A DNA stretch of 64,000 nucleotides from Nocardioides pini (GCF_026712185.1 NZ_JAPPUX010000001.1:248001-312000); one strand, 5' to 3'. Shown: positions 17,519 to 27,005, counted from the stretch's first letter. Notes: a model not told the origin generated them from the letters alone. Program-made: numbers and translations.

Positions 17519-18934
17519 ATGACCACCGCTGACCTGCCCGCCTGTGTCTTCCTGCTGTTCGGCGCCCGCGGCGACCTCGCAGCGCGCAAGCTGTTCCCGG
17601 GGCTCTACCGCCTCGCGGCGGCGGGCAGGCTGCCCCAGGACTACGCGGTCATCGGCAGCGGTCGCCACTCGCCCGGCTCCGACGACGACTTCCGCGACGA
17701 GGTGCGCAAGGGGCTGCGCGACGCGGTCGACGACCTCGACGAGGACGTCGCGCGCGACCTCCTCGACCGGCTGTCGTTCCAGACGTCCGACGCCGACGAC
17801 GGCGCCGACCTCGCGGCCCGGGTGCGGGAGGTGGAGGAGCGGCTCGGCGACGACGTGCTGAGGCTCGTCTACCTGTCGGTGCCGCCGACCGCGATGGCGG
17901 GGATGATCGCCATGCTCGGGCGCGAGGGGCTGAGCGAGCGGGCCCGCCTGGTGATCGAGAAGCCGTTCGGCCTCGACCTCCCGTCGTTCGAGGAGCTCGA
18001 CCGCGACGTGCACGAGGTCTTCGACGAGGAGCAGGTCTTCCGCATCGACCATTTCATCGGCAAGGAGGCCGTGCAGAACGTCTTCGCCCTGCGCTTCGCC
18101 AACGCCCTCTTCGAGCCGGCGTGGAACCGGCACAGCATCTCCTCTGTGCAGGTCGACGTCCCCGAGACGCTGGCGATGGAGGGCCGCGGCTCGTTCTACG
18201 AGTCGACCGGCGCGCTGCGTGACATGGTCTCGACGCACCTCTTCCAGATCCTCGGCGCGGTCGCGCTGGAGGACCCGGGGGAGTGGTCCGCCCACGCCGT
18301 ACGACGGGCGCGGGCCGCGGTGTTCGCCGACGTCCGCCCGCTCGACCCGGCGCGCGTGGTGCTGGGGCAGTACGACGGCTACCGCGACGAGGAGGACGTG
18401 GCCGAGGACTCCGACGTCGAGACCTTCGTGGCGCTCGAGGCCTGGGTCGACAACGACCGCTGGCGCGGCGTGCCGTTCCACCTCCGCACCGGCAAGGCGA
18501 TGGCCGCGACCCGGCGCACCGTCACCCTCCGCTTCCGCGCCCCCGACTCGACGGTCTTCGGCGACGGCCTGGCGCGCGACGAGCTCGTCCTCGAGCTCAC
18601 CGACGAGGCGAAGATCCACGTCGACCTCCTCGGCAAGCGACCGGGTCCGGAGATGGGGCTCGCGCCGGCCACGATGCGCCTCGACCTGGGCGAGGAGCTG
18701 CCGCACGACGAGCCGCTGGAGGCCTACGAGCGCCTGCTCCTCGACGTGCTCCACGACGACCACACGCTGTTCGCCCACGCCGACGAGACCCGGCGCCTGT
18801 GGGAGGTGTGCCAGCCGGTGCTCGACGACCGGCCGGCGCCCCTGCCGTACGACCGGGAGTCGTGGGGGCCGGCCGAGGCGCTCGACCTGCCCGCGGGCGG
18901 CTGGCGGCTCGGGAGCGGCGCGGATGGCGAGTGA
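17519..18934 (+). CDS. zwf: Glucose-6-phosphate dehydrogenase
   Basis: 471 residues. It oxidises glucose 6-phosphate to 6-phosphogluconolactone with NAD(P)+ at the entry of the pentose-phosphate path. FGARGDLAARKLFPGLYRL at the N-terminus is the coenzyme fold, VIEKPFG the conserved Lys region, and RIDHFIGKEAVQN (near residue 178) the substrate and catalytic His motif, with Phe in place of the more common Tyr. ATG 17519 was preferred to a GTG seven codons upstream because of the adjacent -10-like sequence. The gene overlaps the GH15 gene by 11 bases. Confidence 0.93.
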   Translation: MTTADLPACVFLLFGARGDLAARKLFPGLYRLAAAGRLPQDYAVIGSGRHSPGSDDDFRDEVRKGLRDAVDDLDEDVARDLLDRLSFQTSDADDGADLAARVREVEERLGDDVLRLVYLSVPPTAMAGMIAMLGREGLSERARLVIEKPFGLDLPSFEELDRDVHEVFDEEQVFRIDHFIGKEAVQNVFALRFANALFEPAWNRHSISSVQVDVPETLAMEGRGSFYESTGALRDMVSTHLFQILGAVALEDPGEWSAHAVRRARAAVFADVRPLDPARVVLGQYDGYRDEEDVAEDSDVETFVALEAWVDNDRWRGVPFHLRTGKAMAATRRTVTLRFRAPDSTVFGDGLARDELVLELTDEAKIHVDLLGKRPGPEMGLAPATMRLDLGEELPHDEPLEAYERLLLDVLHDDHTLFAHADETRRLWEVCQPVLDDRPAPLPYDRESWGPAEALDLPAGGWRLGSGADGE

Positions 18935-20777
18935 GCCCGCGGGCGGCCCGGCCGCGCCCATCGCCGACCACGGCCTGATCGGCGACCTGCGCACGGCGGC
19001 CCTCGTCGCCACCGACGGCACCATCGACTGGTTCTGCCCCGGCCGCTTCGACGCCCCGAGCGTGTTCGCCTCGATCCTCGACCCCGACGGCGGGGCCTGG
19101 CGGTTGGGCCCGGACGACCCCGACGCCCGCAGCCAGCAGTACTACCACCCCGAGACCAACATCCTCGTCACCCGCTTCATGACCGATCACGGCGTGGTGG
19201 AGGTGCAGGACTTCATGCCCGTGCTGCGGGCCCACGACCCCGACCACCGCCAGCGCCTCGTACGCCGCGTGGTGGGCCTGCGCGGCTCGGTGGACCTCAC
19301 CATGCACATGGCGCCCCGGCCCGACTACGGCGCCACCGACCCGGACCTCAGCGTCGAGGACGGCATCGTCCGCTTCGCCGACGGCGACGTCCACCTCGCC
19401 CTGTCCAGCACCGTCGACCTCGACGTGGCCGACCGCTCCGCGACGTCGCGGCTCGCGCTGCGGACGGGCGAGTCGGCGCTGTTCGTGCTGGAGGTCCTCG
19501 CGCCCGGAGAGCCCGCACTGGGGTGCGAGCGGTCGGACGTGAGGGAGCTGTTCGAGGCGACCGCCGCGTTCTGGCGCGGCTGGCTGGCGCAGTCGACGTA
19601 CACCGGCCGGTGGCGCGAGTGGGTGGACCGCTCGGCGCTCACCCTCAAGCTGCTGTGCCACGAGCCCACCGGCGGCATCGTCGCCGCGCCGACCACGAGC
19701 CTGCCCGAGAGCATCGGCGGCAGCCGCAACTGGGACTACCGCTACGTGTGGGTCCGCGACGCCGCATTCAGCGTCTACGCCCTGCTCCGCCTCGGCTTCA
19801 CCGACGAGGCGGCGGCGTTCGTCCGCTTCCTGTCCGAGCGGCTCGGCGAGGCGGCCGACGGTGCCGACGACGAGCTGGGTCCGCTGCGCGTGCTGTACGA
19901 CCTCGACGGCGGGCTTCCGCACGAGCGCGAGCTCGACCACCTCGCCGGCTACCGCGGCTCCCGCCCCGTGCGGGTCGGCAACGGCGCGGTCGACCAGCTC
20001 CAGCTCGACGTCTACGGCGAAATCGTCGACTCGGTCTACCTCTTCGACAAGCACGGGCGCGGCATCAGCCACGACGCCTGGGGCGACCTGCGACGCATCG
20101 TGTCGTGGCTGATGGACAACTGGCAGCGACCCGACGCGGGCATGTGGGAGATCCGGTCCGAGCCACGCACCCACACGACCTCGCTGGTGATGAGCTGGGT
20201 GGCCGTCGAGCGGATGATGCGCGTGGCGCGCCGCCGCGGCCTGCCCGGCGACCTGACCGAGCTGGCCGCCACGCGCGACGAGATCTACGAGCGTGTGATG
20301 ACCGCGTGCTGGAACGACGACCTGCGTGCGTTCACCGCCTTCGCGGACAGCGACGTGCTCGACGCCGGCGCGCTGCTGATGCCGATGGTGAAGATGCTCG
20401 CCCCCGACGACCCGCGCTTCCTCTCCACCCTCACCGCGATCGAGGAGCGGCTCGTCACCGACAGCCTCGTGCTGCGCTACGACCCCTGCGCGTTCGGCGA
20501 CGGCGTGTCCACCGACGCCGGCGAGGACGGCGAGCCGGTGGAGGAGGGCACCTTCTCCCTCTGCTCGTTCTGGTACGTCGAGGCCCTGACGCGCGCGGGA
20601 CGCCTCGCCGACGCCCGCCTGGCGCTGGAGAAGATGTTCACCTACGCCAACCACCTCGGCCAGTACGCCGAGCAGGTCGGGCTCAACGGCGAGCAGCTCG
20701 GCAACTTCCCCCAGGGCTTCACCCACCTCAGCCTGATCAGCGCCGTGATCAACCTCGACCGGAGCCTCGACGCCTGA
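18924..20777 (+). CDS. GH15 glucoamylase/trehalase-type glycoside hydrolase
   Basis: 617-residue cytoplasmic GH15 enzyme: an N-terminal trehalase-like domain (IADHGLIGDLRTAALVATDG) then an (alpha/alpha)6 barrel. The barrel holds GGSRNWDYRYVWVRDAAF (substrate site), GMWEIRSEPRTHTTSLVM with the likely catalytic acid Glu, and NGEQLGNFPQGFTHL with the catalytic base Glu. No signal peptide, so it acts on internal alpha-glucosides such as trehalose or maltodextrin and would release glucose. Overlap with zwf links it to glucose 6-phosphate metabolism; a glucokinase would be needed between them and is not in the window. Confidence 0.9.
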   Translation: MASEPAGGPAAPIADHGLIGDLRTAALVATDGTIDWFCPGRFDAPSVFASILDPDGGAWRLGPDDPDARSQQYYHPETNILVTRFMTDHGVVEVQDFMPVLRAHDPDHRQRLVRRVVGLRGSVDLTMHMAPRPDYGATDPDLSVEDGIVRFADGDVHLALSSTVDLDVADRSATSRLALRTGESALFVLEVLAPGEPALGCERSDVRELFEATAAFWRGWLAQSTYTGRWREWVDRSALTLKLLCHEPTGGIVAAPTTSLPESIGGSRNWDYRYVWVRDAAFSVYALLRLGFTDEAAAFVRFLSERLGEAADGADDELGPLRVLYDLDGGLPHERELDHLAGYRGSRPVRVGNGAVDQLQLDVYGEIVDSVYLFDKHGRGISHDAWGDLRRIVSWLMDNWQRPDAGMWEIRSEPRTHTTSLVMSWVAVERMMRVARRRGLPGDLTELAATRDEIYERVMTACWNDDLRAFTAFADSDVLDAGALLMPMVKMLAPDDPRFLSTLTAIEERLVTDSLVLRYDPCAFGDGVSTDAGEDGEPVEEGTFSLCSFWYVEALTRAGRLADARLALEKMFTYANHLGQYAEQVGLNGEQLGNFPQGFTHLSLISAVINLDRSLDA

Positions 20778-20816
20778 GCGCCACGCAGGCGTCCGGACCT
20801 TCGCACCCGAGTTGCG

Positions 20817-20848
20817 TGCTTCTAGGTCGAGATCTGTACCTCGAAGCA
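20817..20848. terminator. Stem-loop between convergent GH15 and ABC genes
   Basis: Arms 20817-20827 and 20838-20848 pair at 10 of 11 positions around a 10-nt loop. The position fits a bidirectional terminator. Confidence 0.6.
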
Positions 20849-20853
20849 GGGCG

Positions 20854-20873
20854 GTCACCGGATATCCGGTGAC
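20854..20873. repeat. 20-bp perfect palindrome
   Basis: GTCACCGGATATCCGGTGAC reads identically on both strands. It lies five bases after the preceding stem-loop and 26 bases before the ABC gene stop on the minus strand. It is probably part of the terminator, but a protein-binding site is possible. Confidence 0.7.
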
Positions 20874-20898
20874 TCACGGGTCCCGGACCGCGTCGGGC

Positions 20899-22824
20899 TC
20901 AGGAGGTCCAGGCGTGCCAGAGGTCGGCGTACTCCCCGTCGAGGTCGAGCAGCTCGTCGTGGCTGCCGAGCTCGACGATGCGGCCGTCGAGGACCACGGC
21001 GATGCGGTCGGCGTCGTGGGCGGTGTGGAGGCGGTGGGCGATCGCGACGACGGTGCGGCCCTGCAGGAGGTTGTTCATCGATCCCTCGAGCGTGCGCGCG
21101 GTGCGCGGGTCGATGAGCGACGTCGCCTCGTCGAGCACCAGTGTGTGCGGGTCGGCGATGATCAGGCGGGCCAGCGCGACCTGCTGCGCCTGGGCGGGAG
21201 TGAGCGAGAAGCGTCCCGAGCCGATCATCGTGTCGAGACCTTCCGGCAGGCGCTCGATCCAGGACAGCCCGCCGACCGCGGCGAGCGCCTCGCGCACGGC
21301 GTCGTCGCTGGAGTCCTCGCGCGCCAGCACGACGTTGTCGCGCACGGTGCCGATGAACACGTGGTGCTCCTGGGTGACCAGCGCGACCTCGGTGCGCAGC
21401 ACCTCCAGCGGCAGGTCGACGAGGTCCACGCCGCCGACGCGCGCCGAGCCGGTGCGGGGTCGGTTGATGCCCGACAGCAGCCGGCCGAGCGTCGACTTGC
21501 CCGAGCCGCTGGGCCCGACGACCGCCAGCCGCTCGCCGGTGCGCAGCCTCAGGTCGACGCCGTGCAGCACGTCGTGGCCCTCCCGGTAGGCGAAGCGGAG
21601 GTCGTCGGCCACCAGCTCGACGCCGTCCGGCAGCCGGTCGCCGGGCTCGCGGTCGGGCGGCACCTCGGCGATGCCGAGCAGGCGGCTGGTCGAGGCCGCG
21701 CCGACCTGCAGGCGGTCGACCTCGCCGATCACGGCGTCGAGCGGCTCGGCCAGCGCGACGACGTACAGCAGCGCGGCGGTGATCTGGCCCAGGTCCACCC
21801 ACCCCTGGCTGTAGCCGTAGGCGCCCACGACCAGCGTGACGACCTGCGGCACCTGGAAGGCGCCGTTGAGCGCCGCGAAGAGCACGTTGCGCAGCGTCAT
21901 GCCGTAGCGCTCGGCCTGCGCCGAGACGGCGATGTCGTCGGAGCCCGCCTGTACCCGGGCACGGGAGAGGCCGAGCGCCTCGACGGTGCGCGAGCCCTCG
22001 ACGGTCTCGGTGAGGGTGGTGTTGATCCGGGAGTACGTGGCGCCCTCGGTGATGTACGCCTTCGGCGCGCGCCGCAGGTAGGTGCGGACCGCCGGCGTGC
22101 ACAGCGCGAAGACCACGAGGGCCGGCACGGCCAGCACGAGCGAGTTGAGCATCATCGCCACGACCGACAGCACGACCGTCATCAGCGAGATCAGCAGGCG
22201 CGGCACGCCCCACTGCACCGAGCGCGCCATCGTGCCGACGTCGCGGGTGACGCGGGTGACGAGGTCGCCGGTGCTCGCTCCCTCGACGCGGCCCACGGGC
22301 AGCCGCAGGATCGTGCTCACCACGTGCTCGCGCGCGGAGGCCAGCAGGTCCTGCCCGAAGTACGTCGACGTCCGCTGGGCGCCGAAGGTGAACAGCGCCT
22401 GCAGCACGACGACGCCGACCACGGCCAGGGCGAGCGTCTGCAGACCGGTGGCCGCCGCACCCTCGGTGTCGACCCGGTTGACCAGTGCCCCGAGCAGGCG
22501 GGGGACGACCAGCGCGGAGCCGGCGGCGAGCGCGTTGAGGAGGACCAGCACCGCGAAGGAGCGCTTGCGGGTGCGCACCAGGTCGCCGAAGAAGGTGAGC
22601 ACGGCCCGGTTGCCGGACACCGGCCAGCCGCGCACCGGGTTGCGGGAGGCGGCGTACACGTCCTCGGCCCGCTGCCGGCGCAGGTCGTGGCGCCGCCAGA
22701 GGGCACGGTTGCGCTCGCGCAGCCCGACGTGGCCCGGAGGCTCCAGCTCGGGCGGGACGACCGGCGGGTCGCCGGCGCGGTCGCGCCAGGTGTCGGCGGA
22801 GGTGGCGAGGAGGTCGGTTGTCAT
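20899..22824 (-). CDS. ABC exporter half-transporter (ATP-competent half)
   Basis: 641 residues: an N-terminal cytoplasmic stretch of about 85 residues, a six-helix exporter membrane domain, then an ATPase domain. Walker [18 protein letters not shown]-loop VTQEHHVFIGTV, Walker B LVLDEATSLID and the switch His in AIAHRLHTA are intact. The signature motif is degenerate: LTPAQAQQVALARL replaces LSGGQ. The partner gene upstream has the reverse pattern. Start ATG 22824 overlaps the partner's stop (ATGA). Heterodimeric drug or lipid exporter is likely; substrate unknown. Confidence 0.9.
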   Translation of the reverse strand: MTTDLLATSADTWRDRAGDPPVVPPELEPPGHVGLRERNRALWRRHDLRRQRAEDVYAASRNPVRGWPVSGNRAVLTFFGDLVRTRKRSFAVLVLLNALAAGSALVVPRLLGALVNRVDTEGAAATGLQTLALAVVGVVVLQALFTFGAQRTSTYFGQDLLASAREHVVSTILRLPVGRVEGASTGDLVTRVTRDVGTMARSVQWGVPRLLISLMTVVLSVVAMMLNSLVLAVPALVVFALCTPAVRTYLRRAPKAYITEGATYSRINTTLTETVEGSRTVEALGLSRARVQAGSDDIAVSAQAERYGMTLRNVLFAALNGAFQVPQVVTLVVGAYGYSQGWVDLGQITAALLYVVALAEPLDAVIGEVDRLQVGAASTSRLLGIAEVPPDREPGDRLPDGVELVADDLRFAYREGHDVLHGVDLRLRTGERLAVVGPSGSGKSTLGRLLSGINRPRTGSARVGGVDLVDLPLEVLRTEVALVTQEHHVFIGTVRDNVVLAREDSSDDAVREALAAVGGLSWIERLPEGLDTMIGSGRFSLTPAQAQQVALARLIIADPHTLVLDEATSLIDPRTARTLEGSMNNLLQGRTVVAIAHRLHTAHDADRIAVVLDGRIVELGSHDELLDLDGEYADLWHAWTS

Positions 22825-24704
22825 CGGGCCGGCTCCTGCTCGTCGAGCTCGCGGGTGACGACGCGCCGGTAGGTCTCGTCGCCGGCCAGCAGGTCGGCGT
22901 GGCGGCCCTCGGCGACCACGCTGCCGTCGTGGAGCAGCACGACGCGGTCGGCGTGGTGCAGCCAGAGGGGCGACACGGTCGTGACCACGGTCGTACGACC
23001 GCGGCGGGCGTCGGCGACGCGGGCCGCGATGCGGGCCTCGGTGTGCGCGTCGACCGCGGAGGTCGGCTCGACCAGGACGAGCACGGGTGCGTCGAAGGCG
23101 AGGGCGCGGGCGAGCACCACCCGCTGGCGCTGGCCGCCGGACAGTCCGCGTCCGCGCTCGTCGAGCTGGCCCTGCCATCCCTCGGGCAGCGCGTCGTAGA
23201 CGTCCTCGGCGCTGGCGATGCGCAGCGCCTCCTCGGCTTGCTCGCGGGTCAGCCGGGCGTGCGGGTCGACGGCGTCCTGCAGGGTGCCGGCGAAGAGCTG
23301 GCTCGTCGCGTCGCTGACCAGCACCTGGCGGCGCACGTCGTCGAGGCGGGCGTGCGAGAGGTCGACGCCGCCGAGCGTGACGCCCCACTCGCGGCGCGCC
23401 CGCTCCTCGTCGACGGCCGCGATCCGGGCGCGCTCCTGCGCCCGCTCGGCCCTCGAGCGCCGGGCAGCGCGGCCCTTGGTGCCGGTCTCCTCGACCGAGG
23501 GAACCGGCTCGGTGTCGGCGGGCAGGTAGCGGCCGAGCCGGTCCGCGAGGGCCGCGCTCTGCTCCGGCACCGCGCTGACGACGACGGTGAGGATCCCGGG
23601 CTCCACGGTGAGACCGCTCGCCGCGTCGTGGAGCGGCGCGCTGCCGTCGAGGGAGACCGGGGCGGCCGGGTCACGCCACGGGGGGTGCTCCTCGAAGAGC
23701 GCGATCGCCCGGCGCGCGCTGACCAGCGACCGCACGGACTTCTGGGCGAACTCGAAGAACGTGCGGATCGGGCCGACCATGAACAGGCCGTAGCCGAGGA
23801 AGGTGATGAGCTGGCCGACGCTGAGCGTGCCGTCCTGCACCTGCTGGGTGCCGAGCCACACCAGGGCCACGAGGAAGATGCCCGAGAGCAGCACCCCGAC
23901 GGCCTCGACGACGGCCTGCCAGATGCCGGCCGCGACGCCGGCCTCGCGGGCCGACTGCGACTGGCGGGCGTAGTTCGTGCCGAAGGTCTGCTCGCCGCCG
24001 ATGCCGCGCAGGATGCGCAGGCCGGCCACGATGTCGGTGGCCAGCGAGGTGAGGTCGGACGTGCGCGCCCGCTCGAGCTGCTGCCGGCGGTGCAGCGGGC
24101 GCAGCAGCGGGAGCGCCGAGCCGACGAGGACCGGGGCCGCCAGGAGCGTCAGCAGGCCGAGCTGCCACGACATCGTCAGCACGATGAAGGCGACGGTGAG
24201 GTACGACGCCAGCTGGCCCAGCGCGCGCGCCAGGATCTCGCTGAGCGCGCCGAACTCGTCGGAGTCGCTCGAGGCCACGCTGAGCACCTCGCCGGTGGGC
24301 GATCGGCGCGGCAGGACGTGGCCCATCTGCGCCACCTTGCGGGTGACCATCTCGAGGGCGCCGTAGAGCGCCACCAGCCAGCTGCGCACCACGAGCGTGT
24401 GCGACACGACGCCGAAGACGCCGCCGATCACCACCACGAGGAGCAGCAGCGCCGCCCAGCCGACCAGCGCGGACTCGGAGCCGCCGACGATCCCCTCGTC
24501 GACCGCCCGGCCGAAGATCCACGGCCCCAGCGTCATCGGCAGGAACCACAGGGCGTAGCAGAGGGACGAGAGGGCGATCAGGCCCTTCTGGCGCCCGAGG
24601 ATCCACCGCAGGAACGCCAGCGGCGACCGGGTGTCGGGATCCGGCGAGGGAGCGGCGTCCGTGCCCGTGAAGAACGTCGCGATCCGCGGTGGGTAGTCCT
24701 GCAT
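22821..24704 (-). CDS. ABC exporter half-transporter (degenerate ATPase half)
   Basis: 627 residues: six-helix exporter domain then an ATPase domain. The Walker A is lost: VVVSAVPEQSAALADRLGRY stands where GxxGxGKS/T should be. An Arg/Glu-rich insert (about 35 residues) follows. Walker B reads VLVLVEPTSAVD, with Val for Asp, and the switch His is absent (VTTVSPLWL). The signature [15 protein letters not shown] is perfect. It can therefore complete the partner's ATP site but hardly form its own. ATG 24704 is preferred to a GTG ten codons upstream, with AGGG 11 bases before it; either is possible. Confidence 0.88.
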   Translation of the reverse strand: MQDYPPRIATFFTGTDAAPSPDPDTRSPLAFLRWILGRQKGLIALSSLCYALWFLPMTLGPWIFGRAVDEGIVGGSESALVGWAALLLLVVVIGGVFGVVSHTLVVRSWLVALYGALEMVTRKVAQMGHVLPRRSPTGEVLSVASSDSDEFGALSEILARALGQLASYLTVAFIVLTMSWQLGLLTLLAAPVLVGSALPLLRPLHRRQQLERARTSDLTSLATDIVAGLRILRGIGGEQTFGTNYARQSQSAREAGVAAGIWQAVVEAVGVLLSGIFLVALVWLGTQQVQDGTLSVGQLITFLGYGLFMVGPIRTFFEFAQKSVRSLVSARRAIALFEEHPPWRDPAAPVSLDGSAPLHDAASGLTVEPGILTVVVSAVPEQSAALADRLGRYLPADTEPVPSVEETGTKGRAARRSRAERAQERARIAAVDEERARREWGVTLGGVDLSHARLDDVRRQVLVSDATSQLFAGTLQDAVDPHARLTREQAEEALRIASAEDVYDALPEGWQGQLDERGRGLSGGQRQRVVLARALAFDAPVLVLVEPTSAVDAHTEARIAARVADARRGRTTVVTTVSPLWLHHADRVVLLHDGSVVAEGRHADLLAGDETYRRVVTRELDEQEPAR

Positions 24705-24761
24705 GTCGTGTCGAACCCTAGGCGTCCGTGCCACGCCGGCACGAACCGATGGCGGGACGAC

Positions 24762-25856
24762 TCAGGCGGCGCCGTACGCCGGGTAGTCGGTGTAGCCCTC
24801 CGCGTCGCCGCCGTAGAAGGTCTCGGGCCGTGGCGGGTTGAGGGGCAGGCCCTCGGCGAGACGGCGCGGCAGGTCGGGGTTCGCGATGAAGGAGCGACCG
24901 AAGGCCGCGGCGTCGATGAGCCCCGCGTCGAGCAGCCGCTCGGCCTTGGCCAGGTCGTAGCTCCCGGCCCCGACGATCGGACCGGAGTGGGCCGCGCGCA
25001 GGGCGCGACGGTAGTCGTCGTCGAGCGCCGGGCCGCCGGCCCAGTCCGGCTCGGACAGGTGCAGGAAGGCGAGGTCGCGGCGGCCGAGCTCGCCGGCGAC
25101 GTACAGACCGGCCTCGGCGCCCTCGGGGTCCTCGGTCCCGTTGAACGAGCCGATCGGCGAGATCCGGATGGCGACGCGGTCGGCGGACCAGGCGTCGACG
25201 ACGGCGTCCGTCACCTCGAGCATCAGGCGGGCGCGGTTGGCCAGCGAGCCGCCGTACTCGTCGGTGCGCAGGTTGCTGTCGGCCGCGAGGAACTGGTGCA
25301 GCAGGTAGCCGTGGGCGCCGTGGATCTCGACGAGGTCGAAGCCGGCCTCGCGGGCGTTCACGGTCGCGCGCCGGTAGTCCTCGAGGACCCGGGGGACCTC
25401 CTCGAGGCGGAGCGGTCGCGGGACCGGGCAGCTGACCCGGGTCGGACGGCCGTCCGCCCCCCGCACCGTCGTGCGGTTGCGGTACGGGCCGTCGCTGGCC
25501 GACACGGGGAGGTCACCCCCGTGGAACGACTCGTGGGAGACCCGGCCGACGTGCCACAGCTGGGCGGCGATCAGCCCACCGGCCTCGTGCACCGCGTCGG
25601 TGATGCGGCGCCAGCCGGCGACCTGCTCGTCGTCGTGGATGCCGGGGGTGTCCATGTAGCCCTTGCCCTCCGGGCTGATCTGCGTGCCCTCGGAGATGAG
25701 CAGGCCGGCACCCGCGCGCTGCACGTAGTACTCCCGCATCAGGTCGTTGGGCACGTCGCCCGGCGCCGTGGCACGCATCCGGGTGAGGGGAGCCATCAGC
25801 ACGCGGTTGTCGGCGCGGACCGCGCCGAGGGACAGGGGGTCGAAGAGGGAGGGCAC
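24762..25856 (-). CDS. Old-yellow-enzyme family alkene reductase
   Basis: 364-residue FMN-dependent TIM-barrel NAD(P)H:flavin oxidoreductase. Seen: MAPLTRMRA near the start, AQLWHVGRVSH (flavin-site Gln and conserved HVGR), FDLVEIHGAHGYLLHQFL with the His-x-x-His substrate pair region, DEYGGSLANRARL and AFGRSFIANPDLP at the C-terminus. It reduces activated double bonds such as enones, maleimides or nitro compounds. Start taken at GTG 25856, which gives the family's normal N-terminus. Divergent from the pirin gene. Confidence 0.92.
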   Translation of the reverse strand: MPSLFDPLSLGAVRADNRVLMAPLTRMRATAPGDVPNDLMREYYVQRAGAGLLISEGTQISPEGKGYMDTPGIHDDEQVAGWRRITDAVHEAGGLIAAQLWHVGRVSHESFHGGDLPVSASDGPYRNRTTVRGADGRPTRVSCPVPRPLRLEEVPRVLEDYRRATVNAREAGFDLVEIHGAHGYLLHQFLAADSNLRTDEYGGSLANRARLMLEVTDAVVDAWSADRVAIRISPIGSFNGTEDPEGAEAGLYVAGELGRRDLAFLHLSEPDWAGGPALDDDYRRALRAAHSGPIVGAGSYDLAKAERLLDAGLIDAAAFGRSFIANPDLPRRLAEGLPLNPPRPETFYGGDAEGYTDYPAYGAA

Positions 25857-25900
25857 GACAGCCGCCAACCGCCACCGACCGTCCGTTGTTCCGGCATCCC

Positions 25901-25930
25901 GCCCGGAGGTGACCCGGGTCACCTCCGGGC
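25901..25930. promoter_or_regulatory. 30-bp perfect palindrome between OYE and pirin genes
   Basis: Positions 25901-25915 and 25916-25930 are exact reverse complements; the centre is GACCCGGGTC. It lies between divergent starts, so an operator for both genes is more likely than a terminator. Confidence 0.6.
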
Positions 25931-25975
25931 CGTGCCCTGCGCGGCGACGCGGCTGCGCGCATTCACCCCTGCGGG

Positions 25976-25981
25976 TAGCGT
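25976..25981 (+). promoter_or_regulatory. Putative -10 box of pirin gene
   Basis: TAGCGT, seven bases before ATG 25989, with no ribosome-binding site. Confidence 0.45.
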
Positions 25982-25988
25982 GGCGGTG

Positions 25989-26930
25989 ATGACCGACGTC
26001 GAGGTGCTCGCCCCGCGTGACGTCCCACTGGGAGGTCCGCGGGCCATGCGCGTACGACGGACCCTGCCGCAGCGCCACCGCTCGCTGATCGGCGCCTGGT
26101 GCTTCGTCGACCACTACGGACCCGACGAGGTCGACCGCACCGGCGGGATGGTCCTGCCGGCCCACCCGCACACCGGGCTGCAGACCGCCAGCTGGCTCTT
26201 CGGCGGCGAGCTCGAGCACCGCGACTCCGTCGGCAGCCTCGCCACCGTGCGTCCCGGCGAGCTCAACCTCATGACCGCCGGTCGCGGGATCAGCCACACC
26301 GAGGTCTCCACGCCGGGGACCACCCTGCTCCACGGCGCCCAGCTCTGGATCGCGCTGCCCGACGACAGCCGCCACGTCGAGCCCCGCTTCGAGCACTTCG
26401 CCCCCGACCCGGTCCGCGGACCGGGGTGGGAGGCCCGGGTCTTCATCGGCTCGCTCCTCGGTGCGTCCTCGCCCGTCGACGTGCACACGCCGCTGCTCGG
26501 CGCCGAGATCATGCTCGCCCCGGGCAAGAGCCTCGAGGTCGAGGTCGACCCGACCTTCGAGCACGGCGTGCTGCTCGACGTGGGCGCCCTCGACGTCGAC
26601 GGCCAGGAGCTGGCGCCCAGCGACCTCGGCCACGTCCCGCACGGCAGGCCCACGATCACGCTGACCGCCCTGGAGGAGGCCCGGCTGCTGCTCCTCGGCG
26701 GCCCGCCCTTCGGCGAGCCGATCGTGATGTGGTGGAACTTCATCGGCCGCAGCCACGAGGAGATCGCCGGCTACCGCCGGGAGTGGCAGGACCAGATCAC
26801 GGTGGAGGACGGGGACGTCGTCGCCGACGGCCGCGAGGTCGCCGAGGGGCGCTTCGGGACGGTCGACCTCGAGCTGCAGCCCATCCCCGCACCCGTCCTG
26901 CCCAACGTACGGCTCAAGGAACGGCACTGA
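25989..26930 (+). CDS. Pirin family protein
   Basis: 313 residues, a double cupin. The metal ligands are visible in the N-terminal cupin: PAHPHTGLQTASWLFGGELEHRDS (His, His, His) and the TAGRGISHTE segment with His and Glu. The C-terminal part carries GPPFGEPIVMWWNFIGRSHEEI, typical of pirins. Family members include quercetinases and iron-dependent regulators, and the role here is open. It is paired with a divergent OYE reductase across a long palindrome. Likely leaderless. Confidence 0.92.
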   Translation: MTDVEVLAPRDVPLGGPRAMRVRRTLPQRHRSLIGAWCFVDHYGPDEVDRTGGMVLPAHPHTGLQTASWLFGGELEHRDSVGSLATVRPGELNLMTAGRGISHTEVSTPGTTLLHGAQLWIALPDDSRHVEPRFEHFAPDPVRGPGWEARVFIGSLLGASSPVDVHTPLLGAEIMLAPGKSLEVEVDPTFEHGVLLDVGALDVDGQELAPSDLGHVPHGRPTITLTALEEARLLLLGGPPFGEPIVMWWNFIGRSHEEIAGYRREWQDQITVEDGDVVADGREVAEGRFGTVDLELQPIPAPVLPNVRLKERH

Positions 26931-27005
26931 TCCTGCGGCCGATCTTCGGTCGTTCTTGACCGGAGTGCCCGATCTTCCCCCTCCCCTGCACGGACGTGGC
27001 GGACC

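Noticed and set aside
22818..25988. Very long plus-strand frame leading into the pirin gene
   Set aside because: Only the part from ATG 25989 is pirin. The rest is antisense to the ABC exporter and OYE genes.
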